A stretch of 47,992 bases of DNA from Myxococcales bacterium (lineage in GTDB: Bacteria > Myxococcota_A > Polyangia > Polyangiales > Polyangiaceae), in the NCBI GenBank assembly GCA_016212965.1, contig JACRDA010000429.1, positions 1 to 47,992 of the forward strand, given 5' to 3'. Each line of letters opens with the position of its first letter. Positions within the stretch are counted from its first letter, which is position 1. The translations under genes were made by a program, and so were the position numbers. The notes under the pieces are model-generated. The model had not been told where the DNA came from. It did no database searches and was given only the letters and a program-made list of their open reading frames with translations. Of this stretch, positions 27,268-33,894 are shown one piece after another.

Positions 27268-28035
27268 TCAGCCCTTCGCGCCGGCGCCGGCCAGAGCGTC
27301 TCCGCCCGGCGCCCGTCTCGTCCCGGTGGCTGGCCTGGCTGGCCGCCGTTCACCTTGCCGCGGGCCCGCGCCCGGAGCCGCACGCGCCGCGCCGCGCACC
27401 CCGACGCCGAGGTAGCGCAGACACACGCGCCCGAGCTCCGTCGCGATGGTCTGCTCGTCGAGCCCGCGGATCGCGGCGGGCGTGTAGAGCGCGCGGGCCT
27501 CGAGCGCCGACAGGCACAGCCACACGGCGATCTCGACCGCAGCGCGCGGATCGGGATGGTCGAGCGCCTCGCCGCGCGCGGCCAGCAGCGCGTGCAGGCC
27601 GTCGGCGATGCCTTGCCCGAGCTTCGCGCCGAGCTTCGCGAGCTCCGGGTCGCGCGCCGCACGCAGGCCGAAGGCCGCGATGAGCTCGCGGCGCTCCCGG
27701 AAGACCCGCAGCATGAAGCCGAGCAGGTGCTCGAGGGCCTCGGCGAGCGAGATGTCCCGCCAGCGCTCCGGCGCGAGCACCGCCGCCGTGGTCGCGTGGG
27801 CCTGCGCGTAGAAGCGCTCGAAGAGGCAGCGGAGCAGGCCCTCCTTGTCCCCGAAGCGCGCGTAGAACGCCCCCACCGACGAGCCCGCCGCCCGGGTGAT
27901 GTCCGCCACCGTCGCCCGCTCCGCCCCGACCTCGGCGACGAGCGACTCGGCCGCATCGAGCAGCCGCTCGAGCGTCTGCTGGCTCCGCGCCTGGAGCGCG
28001 GGCCGGACCCACTCGAGCGGAGGCAGCGACTTCAC
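27268..28035 (-). CDS. TetR/AcrR-family transcriptional regulator
   Basis: 255 residues. The N-terminal helix-turn-helix is typical: LLDAAESLVAEVGAERATVADITRAAGSSVGAFYARFGDKEGLL (helices about 22-64). The middle is the ligand-binding all-helix domain. The last 40 residues are a basic, Pro/Gly-rich extension unusual in the family. It has its own promoter with an operator-like palindrome overlapping the spacer, so it probably represses itself and the downstream diiron gene. The ATG lies 7 bases beyond the -10, too close for a Shine-Dalgarno sequence, so the message may be leaderless. Confidence 0.94.
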   Translation of the reverse strand: MKSLPPLEWVRPALQARSQQTLERLLDAAESLVAEVGAERATVADITRAAGSSVGAFYARFGDKEGLLRCLFERFYAQAHATTAAVLAPERWRDISLAEALEHLLGFMLRVFRERRELIAAFGLRAARDPELAKLGAKLGQGIADGLHALLAARGEALDHPDPRAAVEIAVWLCLSALEARALYTPAAIRGLDEQTIATELGRVCLRYLGVGVRGAARAAPGAGPRQGERRPARPATGTRRAPGGDALAGAGAKG

Positions 28036-28042
28036 GCCTCAA

Positions 28043-28071
28043 AAAATAGAATCAGAATTCTGTTTCGTCAA
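28043..28071 (-). promoter_or_regulatory. Sigma-70-type promoter of the tetR - diiron operon
   Basis: On the minus strand, -35 TTGACG (28071-28066), 17-base spacer, -10 TATTTT (28048-28043). The predicted transcript would begin about 28036, at the first base of the coding sequence (ATG 28035). AT content here is far above the surrounding DNA. Confidence 0.75.
28049..28066. promoter_or_regulatory. Candidate TetR operator
   Basis: Imperfect 18-bp palindrome GAATCAGAATTCTGTTTC with a perfect 10-bp core CAGAATTCTG (28053-28062) and one mismatched pair. It fills the spacer between -35 and -10, where bound repressor would block RNA polymerase. Size and symmetry suit a TetR dimer. Confidence 0.65.
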
Positions 28072-28126
28072 GACCTCAATCAAGAAGCGCGTTGCCACCG
28101 GTCAAGTTTCGCCGCCGGTCGCCGGC

Positions 28127-29335
28127 TCAGTCGTTCGCGGCTCGCGCGCCGCCCGCCTCGGCGCGCAGCGCCTCGAGGTCGGGCTTCTTCCAGGTCGAGT
28201 CGAGCAGGTACATGTACATGACGGCCATCGAGTCGACCTTCGCGCCGGTCGTGTTGTTGTAGACGCTCACGAGCTCGTACTGGTGGTCCTTGTAGAGCTT
28301 CACACCCTCGACGCTCGACAGGTGGTCGATGTCCTCGATGCCGATCTTGCCCGGTGTCGCCCGCACGTTGGCGTGGAAGACGACCTCCTTCGACGTGAGG
28401 TCGCGCAGCTCGAGCGACTCGGCAAAGGGATGCAGGTGCACGGCGATGTAGTGCACGGTCGTGTCGAACTGCAGCGACAGAAAGTGCGTGACGAGGGTGG
28501 CGTTCTCCTCGCGGCCCGGCTCCACCTCCCAGTGGCCCGTGAAGCGGTGGCCGAACTTGTCCTTGTCGACGTCGCCGGCGACCGCCGGCTTGCCGACGCC
28601 ACAGCCCGCGCCATGCTCCTCGGGCGTCGCCTCGCCCGGATCCATGCTGTAGTAGCCGGGCTTGTCGTCGAGCGTCTTGAAGCCCTGCACGGCCGCCTGG
28701 AACAGCGGCTTCATCGGCTCCTTGAGGTCGCGGTCGCGCACGAAGTCGATGCGCACGTGATGGCGCACGTCGATGTCGGGCTTGTCGAGGTTCAGGTTGA
28801 GGACCTGCGTCACCAGCGACAGCGGCACGGTCGAGACGAGCGGGATCGCGAAGCCCTTCGGGAACTGCACGTTCTGCTGTCCCTGGGACAGCGTGAACAG
28901 GCGCGGCGAGACGGCCGCTCGGCTACCGAAGCTCTTGTAGTAATCCGCGGGCTTCCAGTCGAGATTCGAGTGGCACATGAACTCCTGCGACATCTGCGTC
29001 GCGCCGTCGGCGCCGACGACCACGGCCTGGTAGCCGGTGATCCACAGGAGCTCGGGCACCTCGCTCTCGACGAGCTTCACGACGGGCAGCAGCTGGTCGG
29101 GCCCGAACATCGACCGGTACTTCTTGTCGATGTGGTAGGTCTTCGACAGCAGCTCCCGGTGGTAGACGGTGACGCCGTCCGCCCCGACGGTGCGCGACGC
29201 GGGCAGCCCCTCGACCCCTATCGGACCGGCCTCGGGCTTCGCGAGCGACGTGGCCGGTTGGGTCGTGGCGCAAGCGCCCGCGACGAGCGCCGTGGCGCAG
29301 AGCAGGATGAAGGTCGAGATACCGCGCGTCCCCAT
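28127..29335 (-). CDS. Predicted lipoprotein; possible divergent type II copper monooxygenase (PHM/DBH-like) fold
   Basis: 402 residues from ATG 29335; signal ISTFILLCATALVAGAC gives lipid-modified Cys22. The body resembles the two beta-sandwich copper domains of peptidylglycine or dopamine monooxygenases in placement of potential ligands: CH at 121-122 (QEFMCHSNLDW), HH at 192-193 (VRHHVRIDF), HxH at 300/302 (YIAVHLHPFAESLELRD) and Met370 (VDSMAVMYMYL). In rat PHM the equivalent HxH (242/244) and Met314 are 70 apart; here 68. The segment HQYELVSVYNNTTG before the Met also matches the family pattern. This is a motif-level resemblance, not an established assignment; an uncharacterised lipoprotein is the safe call. 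It is divergent from the MepA-like gene. Confidence 0.75.
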   Translation of the reverse strand: MGTRGISTFILLCATALVAGACATTQPATSLAKPEAGPIGVEGLPASRTVGADGVTVYHRELLSKTYHIDKKYRSMFGPDQLLPVVKLVESEVPELLWITGYQAVVVGADGATQMSQEFMCHSNLDWKPADYYKSFGSRAAVSPRLFTLSQGQQNVQFPKGFAIPLVSTVPLSLVTQVLNLNLDKPDIDVRHHVRIDFVRDRDLKEPMKPLFQAAVQGFKTLDDKPGYYSMDPGEATPEEHGAGCGVGKPAVAGDVDKDKFGHRFTGHWEVEPGREENATLVTHFLSLQFDTTVHYIAVHLHPFAESLELRDLTSKEVVFHANVRATPGKIGIEDIDHLSSVEGVKLYKDHQYELVSVYNNTTGAKVDSMAVMYMYLLDSTWKKPDLEALRAEAGGARAAND

Positions 29336-29414
29336 GCGGCGGAAGGTACCACGGGGCGCCCCGAGCTCAAGGGGTCGCAACCTTGCCCGGGCCCGGCGCC
29401 GGAACGGCATTCGC

Positions 29415-29444
29415 TTGCCGCTCGCCCGACGAGTCCTGTATGGT
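29415..29444 (+). promoter_or_regulatory. Possible promoter of the MepA-like gene
   Basis: TTGCCG (29415-29420), 18-base spacer, TATGGT (29439-29444), 9 bases before ATG 29454. No Shine-Dalgarno sequence lies between, so the transcript may be leaderless. Confidence 0.45.
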
Positions 29445-29453
29445 CCGCCGACC

Positions 29454-30881
29454 ATGGCGCCGCGGCGGCCCACGCTCGACCCTGTTCACGTGGTGGGCCG
29501 CGTACTTGGCGCAGTTGCGCTGCTCGGGCTCGCCGTGCTCCCGGCCTGTGCGCCCGCACGCTCGACCGGGGCGCCGCCGCCCGGCTTCGGCCCCCCCGGG
29601 GTCTATCCGGGCTACCCCGCACGAAGCGCGCTCGGGCCGCAGGTGCCCGCGGCCGCAGCGCCGCCGTCCCAGCCCGCCGAGGCCTCGGCCGCCACGCCCG
29701 CGGCGCCGCCAGCGCCCTCCCCGTCGGCTGCGGGGGCGATCGAGGCCGCTGCGGCCGGCGACGCGGACGACGCGAGCGGCGGTGAGGAGGTGGCGACGGT
29801 CGGCGACGACGTCGAGGACGGCCCGGGCGATCCGGTCGCGAGCCCGCCCGCGGCGCCCAGCGTCCGCCCCTTCGCAGAGCTCGGCAACGGGGAGATCGAG
29901 CGCCGCGTCGCCTCGGACCTCGCCTCGCTCGGCCCCATCTCGGTCGGCTGGGCGAACCAGGGCGGTCTCGTCAACGGGGTGCAGATGCCGCGCGCCGACG
30001 GCTGGACGGTGCTCGACCCCGACGACACCTGGGGCACGCAGGAGACCGTGGACGCGCTCGTGCGGTGCATCGGCATCGTGCGCGCGCGGCACCCCGGGTC
30101 ACCGCGGCTGTCGATCGGCCAGATGAGCGCGCCGCGGGGCGGGCGGCTCGCCTCGCACAAGAGCCACCAGTCGGGACGCGACGTCGACGTGGGCTACTAC
30201 TTCACGGGCGGCGAGCAGCGCGGCTTCGTGCGCGCCACCGCGGGCAACCTCGATCGCGCACGCACCTGGACGTTCGTGCGGGCGCTCTTCACCGACGCCC
30301 ACCCCGAGTTCGTGTTCATCGACACCTCGGTCCAGAAGGTCCTGAAGGAGTACGCCCTCTCGATCGGCGAGGACCCGGCGTGGCTCGACCGCATCTTCCA
30401 GTACCAGTCGCACGAGCCGTGGCCGATCATCCGCTACGCGCCCGGTCACGCCGACCACATCCACGTGCGCTTCTACAACCCGCGCGCCCAGGAGATGGGC
30501 GTGCGCGCCTACGACGCGCTCGTGAAGCACGGCAAGTACCGCCTCCCCACGATCAAGCAGACCAAGTCCTCGACCGAGACCGCCTACGTCGTGCACGTGG
30601 CGCACAGCGGCGACACGCTCGACCTGCTCGCCCGGCGCTACGCGACCACGGTCCAGGCGATCCGCGAGGCCAACGGCCTCAAGTCGGCCCACATCAAGGC
30701 CAAGCAGCAGCTCAAGATCCCGACCAAGAGGACGAAGGTCGTGACCACCGTCGTGACGGAGAAGGCGAAGCCGCCGCCGCACGCGGTGCAGATCCCCCCG
30801 CGCCGGCTGCCCCCGCGGGACCCGCCGGCCCTCGCCGCGCAGGGTGGAGGCTCGGTCGGCACGGCGAGCGTGCCGCGCTGA
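29454..30881 (+). CDS. MepA-like murein endopeptidase (peptidase M74 type) with C-terminal LysM domain, lipoprotein
   Basis: 475 residues. Signal ends at LAVLPAC. A Pro/Ala-rich linker (about 30-130) leads to the catalytic domain with zinc motifs H235-K-S-H238-Q-S-G-R-D-V-D245 and H332-A-D-H335-I-H337, as in penicillin-insensitive endopeptidase MepA, which cuts D-Ala-mDAP cross-links. The LysM domain (about 379-428: VVHVAHSGDTLDLLARRYATTVQAIREANGL) binds peptidoglycan. A basic, Pro-rich tail ends the protein. The lipid anchor plus LysM fits a cell-wall remodelling enzyme. It ends 76 bases before the universal stress protein gene, which has its own promoter. Confidence 0.9.
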   Translation: MAPRRPTLDPVHVVGRVLGAVALLGLAVLPACAPARSTGAPPPGFGPPGVYPGYPARSALGPQVPAAAAPPSQPAEASAATPAAPPAPSPSAAGAIEAAAAGDADDASGGEEVATVGDDVEDGPGDPVASPPAAPSVRPFAELGNGEIERRVASDLASLGPISVGWANQGGLVNGVQMPRADGWTVLDPDDTWGTQETVDALVRCIGIVRARHPGSPRLSIGQMSAPRGGRLASHKSHQSGRDVDVGYYFTGGEQRGFVRATAGNLDRARTWTFVRALFTDAHPEFVFIDTSVQKVLKEYALSIGEDPAWLDRIFQYQSHEPWPIIRYAPGHADHIHVRFYNPRAQEMGVRAYDALVKHGKYRLPTIKQTKSSTETAYVVHVAHSGDTLDLLARRYATTVQAIREANGLKSAHIKAKQQLKIPTKRTKVVTTVVTEKAKPPPHAVQIPPRRLPPRDPPALAAQGGGSVGTASVPR

Positions 30882-30902
30882 CGCCGGACTCTCCCCCAGG
30901 CG

Positions 30903-30917
30903 TGGCACGCGCCGTGC
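30903..30917 (+). promoter_or_regulatory. Sigma-54 (-24/-12) promoter of the first universal stress gene
   Basis: TGGCACG, four bases, GTGC: the GG-N10-GC spacing is exact (GG 30904-30905, GC 30916-30917). Predicted start about 30929, 28 bases before ATG 30957. It lies in the short gap just after the endopeptidase stop. Confidence 0.7.
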
Positions 30918-30956
30918 AGCGCCCGGCGCGCAGACACGGCACAGCAGAGGCGCCCC

Positions 30957-31412
30957 ATGAAGAAGATCCTCGTCGGGTTGGACAGCTCGGAGCGCGCCAG
31001 TGACGTGCTCCAGGTGGCGTGCGACGTCGCGGCGGCCCACGGCGCCAAGCTGACGCTGTTCCGCGCCGTGTTCCTCCCATCCGGCTACCCGCCCAGGGTG
31101 CTGTCCGTGCTGCCCGACGCCCTGCCCGGCATCCTCGAGCACGAGGCGCGGGTCGCGCTCACGGAGCTCATGGAGCGTGTACCGGCGGCCCACCGCGGCG
31201 GCGTGAAGGTCGCCACCGGCACGGCGTGGCAGCAGCTCTGCATGACGGCTCTGTCCGACGGCGTGGACCTCGTCGTGATCGGGTCGCACGGGTATCACGG
31301 CGTCGACAAGGTCCTCGGCACCACGGCGGCGCGCGTCGTGAATCACGCGCCCTGCTCGGTCCTCATCGTGCGCTCGAAGGCGCTCTTCCACGACGAGCCG
31401 AAGCCGGGCTGA
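30957..31412 (+). CDS. Universal stress protein (UspA family)
   Basis: 151 residues, single Usp domain: MKKILVGLDSSERASDV at the start, and the ATP-binding motif GSHGYHGVDKVLGTTAARV (G-2x-G-9x-G-T) followed by PCSVLIVRS at the end, so it belongs to the ATP-binding subclass. Shine-Dalgarno GAGG before ATG. First gene of the stress island; a sigma-54 element lies directly upstream. Such proteins aid survival under starvation, oxygen limitation or membrane stress; the exact role is unknown. Confidence 0.95.
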   Translation: MKKILVGLDSSERASDVLQVACDVAAAHGAKLTLFRAVFLPSGYPPRVLSVLPDALPGILEHEARVALTELMERVPAAHRGGVKVATGTAWQQLCMTALSDGVDLVVIGSHGYHGVDKVLGTTAARVVNHAPCSVLIVRSKALFHDEPKPG

Positions 31413-31442
31413 GCCGCGACCTCTCTCGAGCCCGGCGCCTGG

Positions 31443-31463
31443 GGCCTCGAGAAGCCCGAGGCC
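31443..31463. terminator. Hairpin between convergent Usp and CBS genes
   Basis: GGCCTCG (31443-31449) and CGAGGCC (31457-31463) pair perfectly around a 7-base loop, in the 90-base gap between stops at 31412 (plus) and 31503 (minus). A second small hairpin, GCCTG...CAGGC, follows at about 31471. Confidence 0.5.
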
Positions 31464-31502
31464 GGGAGCCGCCTGAGCCCGCAGGCTCGCGCGCCCGCGC
31501 GC

Positions 31503-31949
31503 TCAGGCGCGCGGCTTCGAGGGCTTGTCGCTCTTGCTCGCCTCGACGGCGACCGCCTGCTCGCTCAGCGCGCGGTGCGCCACGAGCAGGAAGTCCGTCT
31601 CGGTGACCAGCCCCTGCAGCTCGCGGTCCGGCCCGACCACCGGCAGCGACCCGATCTTGTGCTTCAGCATGATGGCCGCCGCCTCGTGCGCGGCCATGTC
31701 GGCGGTGATGGTGTGGACGGGCTGGCTCATGCACAGGCCCACGGGCGTCTCCTGCCCGAGACTGGCAGCGCCGAGCAGATCGCGATCGCTGAGGATGCCG
31801 ATGACCTTGCCGTCGGCGTCGACGACGGGCAGGTGGCGCACGTCCGCCATCTTCATCTTGTAGTGGGCGTCGCTCAGCGTGTCGGCGTGGCTCACGGTGA
31901 TGATCGCCACACTCATCACGTCGGCCACCGAAAGTCGCTTCGTCATCAT
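31503..31949 (-). CDS. Two-CBS-domain (Bateman module) protein
   Basis: 148 residues, almost only two CBS domains: VADVMSVAIITVSHADTLSDAHYKMKMADVRHLPVVDADGKVIGILSDRDLL and the second ending in IGSLPVVGPDRELQGLVTETDFLLVAHRAL. CBS pairs bind adenine nucleotides and act as energy or redox sensors. A short Lys/Ser tail ends the protein. ATG 31949 or 31946 both possible (MM start); AGGAAT precedes. It follows the next CBS gene by 27 bases, so they form an operon. Confidence 0.92.
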   Translation of the reverse strand: MMTKRLSVADVMSVAIITVSHADTLSDAHYKMKMADVRHLPVVDADGKVIGILSDRDLLGAASLGQETPVGLCMSQPVHTITADMAAHEAAAIMLKHKIGSLPVVGPDRELQGLVTETDFLLVAHRALSEQAVAVEASKSDKPSKPRA

Positions 31950-31976
31950 GGCATTCCTGGAGCGTGAACCGCGCGC

Positions 31977-32390
31977 TCAACCACGTCCGATGACCGGCAC
32001 CTCGCAGAGCACCTGATGTGCAATGCGCAGGAAGTCCGTCTCCGTCACGAGGCCGACCAGCGTCCCCTTGGCATCGACGACCGGCAGGGCCCCTACCGTG
32101 TGGGCGATCATGAGGCGCGCAGCTTCGTGAGCGGGCGTGTCGAGCTGCACCCTCTTGAGCCGGGGCGTCATGATCCAGCCGACGAGCGCCTCCACGCCGG
32201 CGGAGAGCGCGCCGAGGAGATCGCGATCGCTCAAAATACCGATGAGGCGCTCCGCCTCGTCGACCACCGGCAAGTGCCGCACGTTGCTCTGGCGCATCTT
32301 GCGCTGGGCTTCGCTGACGGTCGTGGTATCCGTCACGGTCACGAGCTCACGTGTCATCACGTCCGCCACGCGGAGCTGGGTCGCGGTCAT
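31977..32390 (-). CDS. Two-CBS-domain (Bateman module) protein
   Basis: 137 residues. CBS1 VADVMTRELVTVTDTTTVSEAQRKMRQSNVRHLPVVDEAERLIGILSDRDLL; CBS2 WIMTPRLKRVQLDTPAHEAARLMIAHTVGALPVVDAKGTLVGLVTETDFLRIAHQVL. It is a close paralogue of the downstream gene (shared ILSDRDLLGA and GLVTETDFL blocks), so the pair probably arose by duplication. GGAGG precedes the ATG. A sigma-54 element lies 167 bases upstream of the start. Confidence 0.92.
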   Translation of the reverse strand: MTATQLRVADVMTRELVTVTDTTTVSEAQRKMRQSNVRHLPVVDEAERLIGILSDRDLLGALSAGVEALVGWIMTPRLKRVQLDTPAHEAARLMIAHTVGALPVVDAKGTLVGLVTETDFLRIAHQVLCEVPVIGRG

Positions 32391-32556
32391 TGGCTCCCTC
32401 CTCGGGCGCGTCCGTCAATCACCCCGGCAGCGGCGCCCGCCGCAGCGGGACGGAGCTGCACGACGAAACCTCCGGCGTGCCCAGCGCCTCAGTCGATCGC
32501 TTCGAACCCCGTGGATCATCGCTGCTCGTGCGTAGGCTGCTCTCGCTGCTGGGAAG

Positions 32557-32571
32557 GCACGGGGCATGCCA
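32557..32571 (-). promoter_or_regulatory. Sigma-54 type promoter for the CBS pair
   Basis: Minus strand TGGCATG, CCCC, GTGC with exact GG-N10-GC spacing. Predicted start about 32545, giving a leader of about 155 bases before ATG 32390. One base of the -24 box differs from consensus (TGGCATG for TGGCACG). The site is nearly symmetric, so the plus strand also reads as a weak match. Confidence 0.5.
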
Positions 32572-33000
32572 GCGATGGGTCGGGGGCCCGCCGGGGCGGC
32601 CCGGGGCGCGACGCGCGCGTGCGATGCATCTGCGCAGCGCGCCCGCGCACCCACCTTCGCGCCGCGCTGCCCGCGCCCGGCCCCCGACGCCGCGCCGCGC
32701 CCTCGCACTTTGCGCGATTGGCGCAAGGGCTGCGCCTTCCAGTCATGCCGGCGCGACCCTTCGGGTAGCGACCCCGGCGTGGAGCGCCCGCGAGCCGCCC
32801 CCCCGTGTGGCGGCGCCCGTGGGCTGCTGGCGCCCAAATGCGGGAGTCGCCCGAGTCGGCGCCGACAACTAGCGTAACGTAGCGGAATCTTTGCCCAGCC
32901 GGTCCGCTCCGGCGCAGTATTTTCGCCGAGCGACGCAAGCATTGCTGCGAGCTCACCCTCTGGACGTGTGTTTCCAATGGGATACCCGCAGCGGGGGGAG

Positions 33001-33016
33001 TGGCACGCCGGTTGCT
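33001..33016 (+). promoter_or_regulatory. Sigma-54 promoter with full consensus match
   Basis: TGGCACG, CCGG, TTGCT: matches the -24/-12 consensus TGGCACG-N4-TTGCW at every fixed position. Predicted start about 33027. No protein gene lies downstream on this strand; the RNA structure described next begins 5 bases after the predicted start. Confidence 0.8.
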
Positions 33017-33026
33017 GACCATGAGA

Positions 33027-33217
33027 GCATAGCGACGGCACCGCGCGGTTACGCGCAGCACTCCCCAGATCCATCCAGCGTTCCCCAGCCCGCGCGGTGC
33101 CGTCGCGCCGTCTTCACTCGCTGTTGCCAGGCTTTCGGGCCTGTCGAACCGCGGATGACGCGGCGGCGACGCGGTCCGAGTCAAAAGCTCGGGCCGTTGT
33201 TGCTTTTGTCTTTTTCC
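33027..33217 (+). ncRNA. Candidate sigma-54-dependent small RNA with long 5' stem
   Basis: About 190 bases from the predicted start. A perfect 17-bp stem pairs GCGACGGCACCGCGCGG (33032-33048) with CCGCGCGGTGCCGTCGC (33090-33106) around a 41-base loop holding TCCCCAG twice. The 3' end has a second hairpin, CAAAAGC (33182-33188) with GCTTTTG (33202-33208), followed by TCTTTTTCC, as in an intrinsic terminator. Promoter, stem and terminator are all on the plus strand in order, with no convincing reading frame. A regulatory RNA, or an attenuator-type leader without a gene, is the best explanation. Existence as RNA is inferred. Confidence 0.5.
33182..33215 (+). terminator. Possible intrinsic terminator of the small RNA
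   Basis: 7-bp stem CAAAAGC/GCTTTTG with 13-base loop, then a run of five T (33211-33215). The stem is AT-rich, so it is weaker than a classical terminator, but this is the only T-run of its kind nearby. Confidence 0.45.
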
Positions 33218-33336
33218 ATCGTCGCCGGTGCGACGCGGAGCCCCGTGCTCCGGCCCCGTACGCCCGGCGCCTCGGAGGCGACCGCTCGGTCCGCAGATCG
33301 AGCCGCCGGGGTTGAGCCCGCGCGGTCTGCGCCCGG

Positions 33337-33894
33337 TCACGCGGCGAGCGCCGCGAGGATCCGTCGAATGGCCTCGGGGTCCTGACCGCCCTCGACCCGC
33401 ACCTCCGGCCTCTCGGGCGCCTCGTAGGTCTCGCCCATGCCCGGCAGCGCAGACAGCTCGCCGCGCAAGGCGCGCGCGTAGAGACCCTTCGGGTCCCGTG
33501 CGCGACAGGTCTCGAGCGGTGTCGCCACGTGGACCTCGACGAAGCGGCCGCAGAGGCGGCGCGCGTCGTCGCGGAAGGCGCGCCGGCTCGCCGTGGCCGA
33601 CACGAGGACGACGAGCCCCTGGGACGCGAGCAGGGCCGCGAGCCCACCGAGAGAGCGGTAGAATGCCGCGCGCCCGGCCGGGTCGTGCCCGTGCGCGGGC
33701 ACGAGCGCACGACGCACCTCGTCGCCGTCGAGCACGCAGGCGGCGCGGCCCGAGGCGCAGAGGGCGGCGTGGACGCGCCAGGCGAGCGTCGTCTTGCCGC
33801 TCGAGGGCAGGCCGGTGAGCCACACGACGGCGCCCGTGGCGGCGCGCTCTGCAGCGGGCCCGCGGGGCGCCTCCGCGCCGACCACGACGCTCAA
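33337..33894 (-). CDS. Adenylylsulfate-kinase-like P-loop kinase (CysC family)
   Basis: 185 residues if TTG 33894 is the start, whose bases overlap the TGA stop of the upstream gene (TTGA); GTG 33885 is the alternative. P-loop GLPSSGKTT (about 28-36), LDGDEVRR (55-62), and the later FVEVHVATPLETCRARDPKGLYARALRGEL are the APS kinase blocks. The usual linker LN.DLGFS is changed to VPAHGHDPAGR, and ISPYR-type residues are replaced by SATASRRAFRDDAR, so the substrate may not be APS. Small P-loop kinases fused or paired with phosphotransferases are known near universal stress genes. No sulfate assimilation genes are in the window. Confidence 0.85.
   Translation of the reverse strand: MSVVVGAEAPRGPAAERAATGAVVWLTGLPSSGKTTLAWRVHAALCASGRAACVLDGDEVRRALVPAHGHDPAGRAAFYRSLGGLAALLASQGLVVLVSATASRRAFRDDARRLCGRFVEVHVATPLETCRARDPKGLYARALRGELSALPGMGETYEAPERPEVRVEGGQDPEAIRRILAALAA

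Larger units (their letters stand above)
32391..33336. other. 946-base gap without a convincing protein gene
   Basis: The gap holds a minus-strand sigma-54 element (32557-32571), a perfect palindrome GTCGGCGCCGAC (32855-32866) followed by the short repeats TAGCG-TAACG-TAGCG, a plus-strand sigma-54 promoter (33001-33016) and the candidate non-coding RNA. From about 32870 to 33240 the sequence is clearly more AT-rich than the rest. Open frames on both strands have no family resemblance, no good ribosome binding site and odd composition, so I do not call them. Confidence 0.6.

Noticed and set aside
33155..33385. Plus-strand frame beginning MTRRRRGPSQKLGPLLLLSFS with a signal-like segment
   Set aside because: No ribosome binding site, it runs into the 3' end of the CysC-like gene on the other strand, and the C-terminal part has antisense-like composition. 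The RNA explanation is better.
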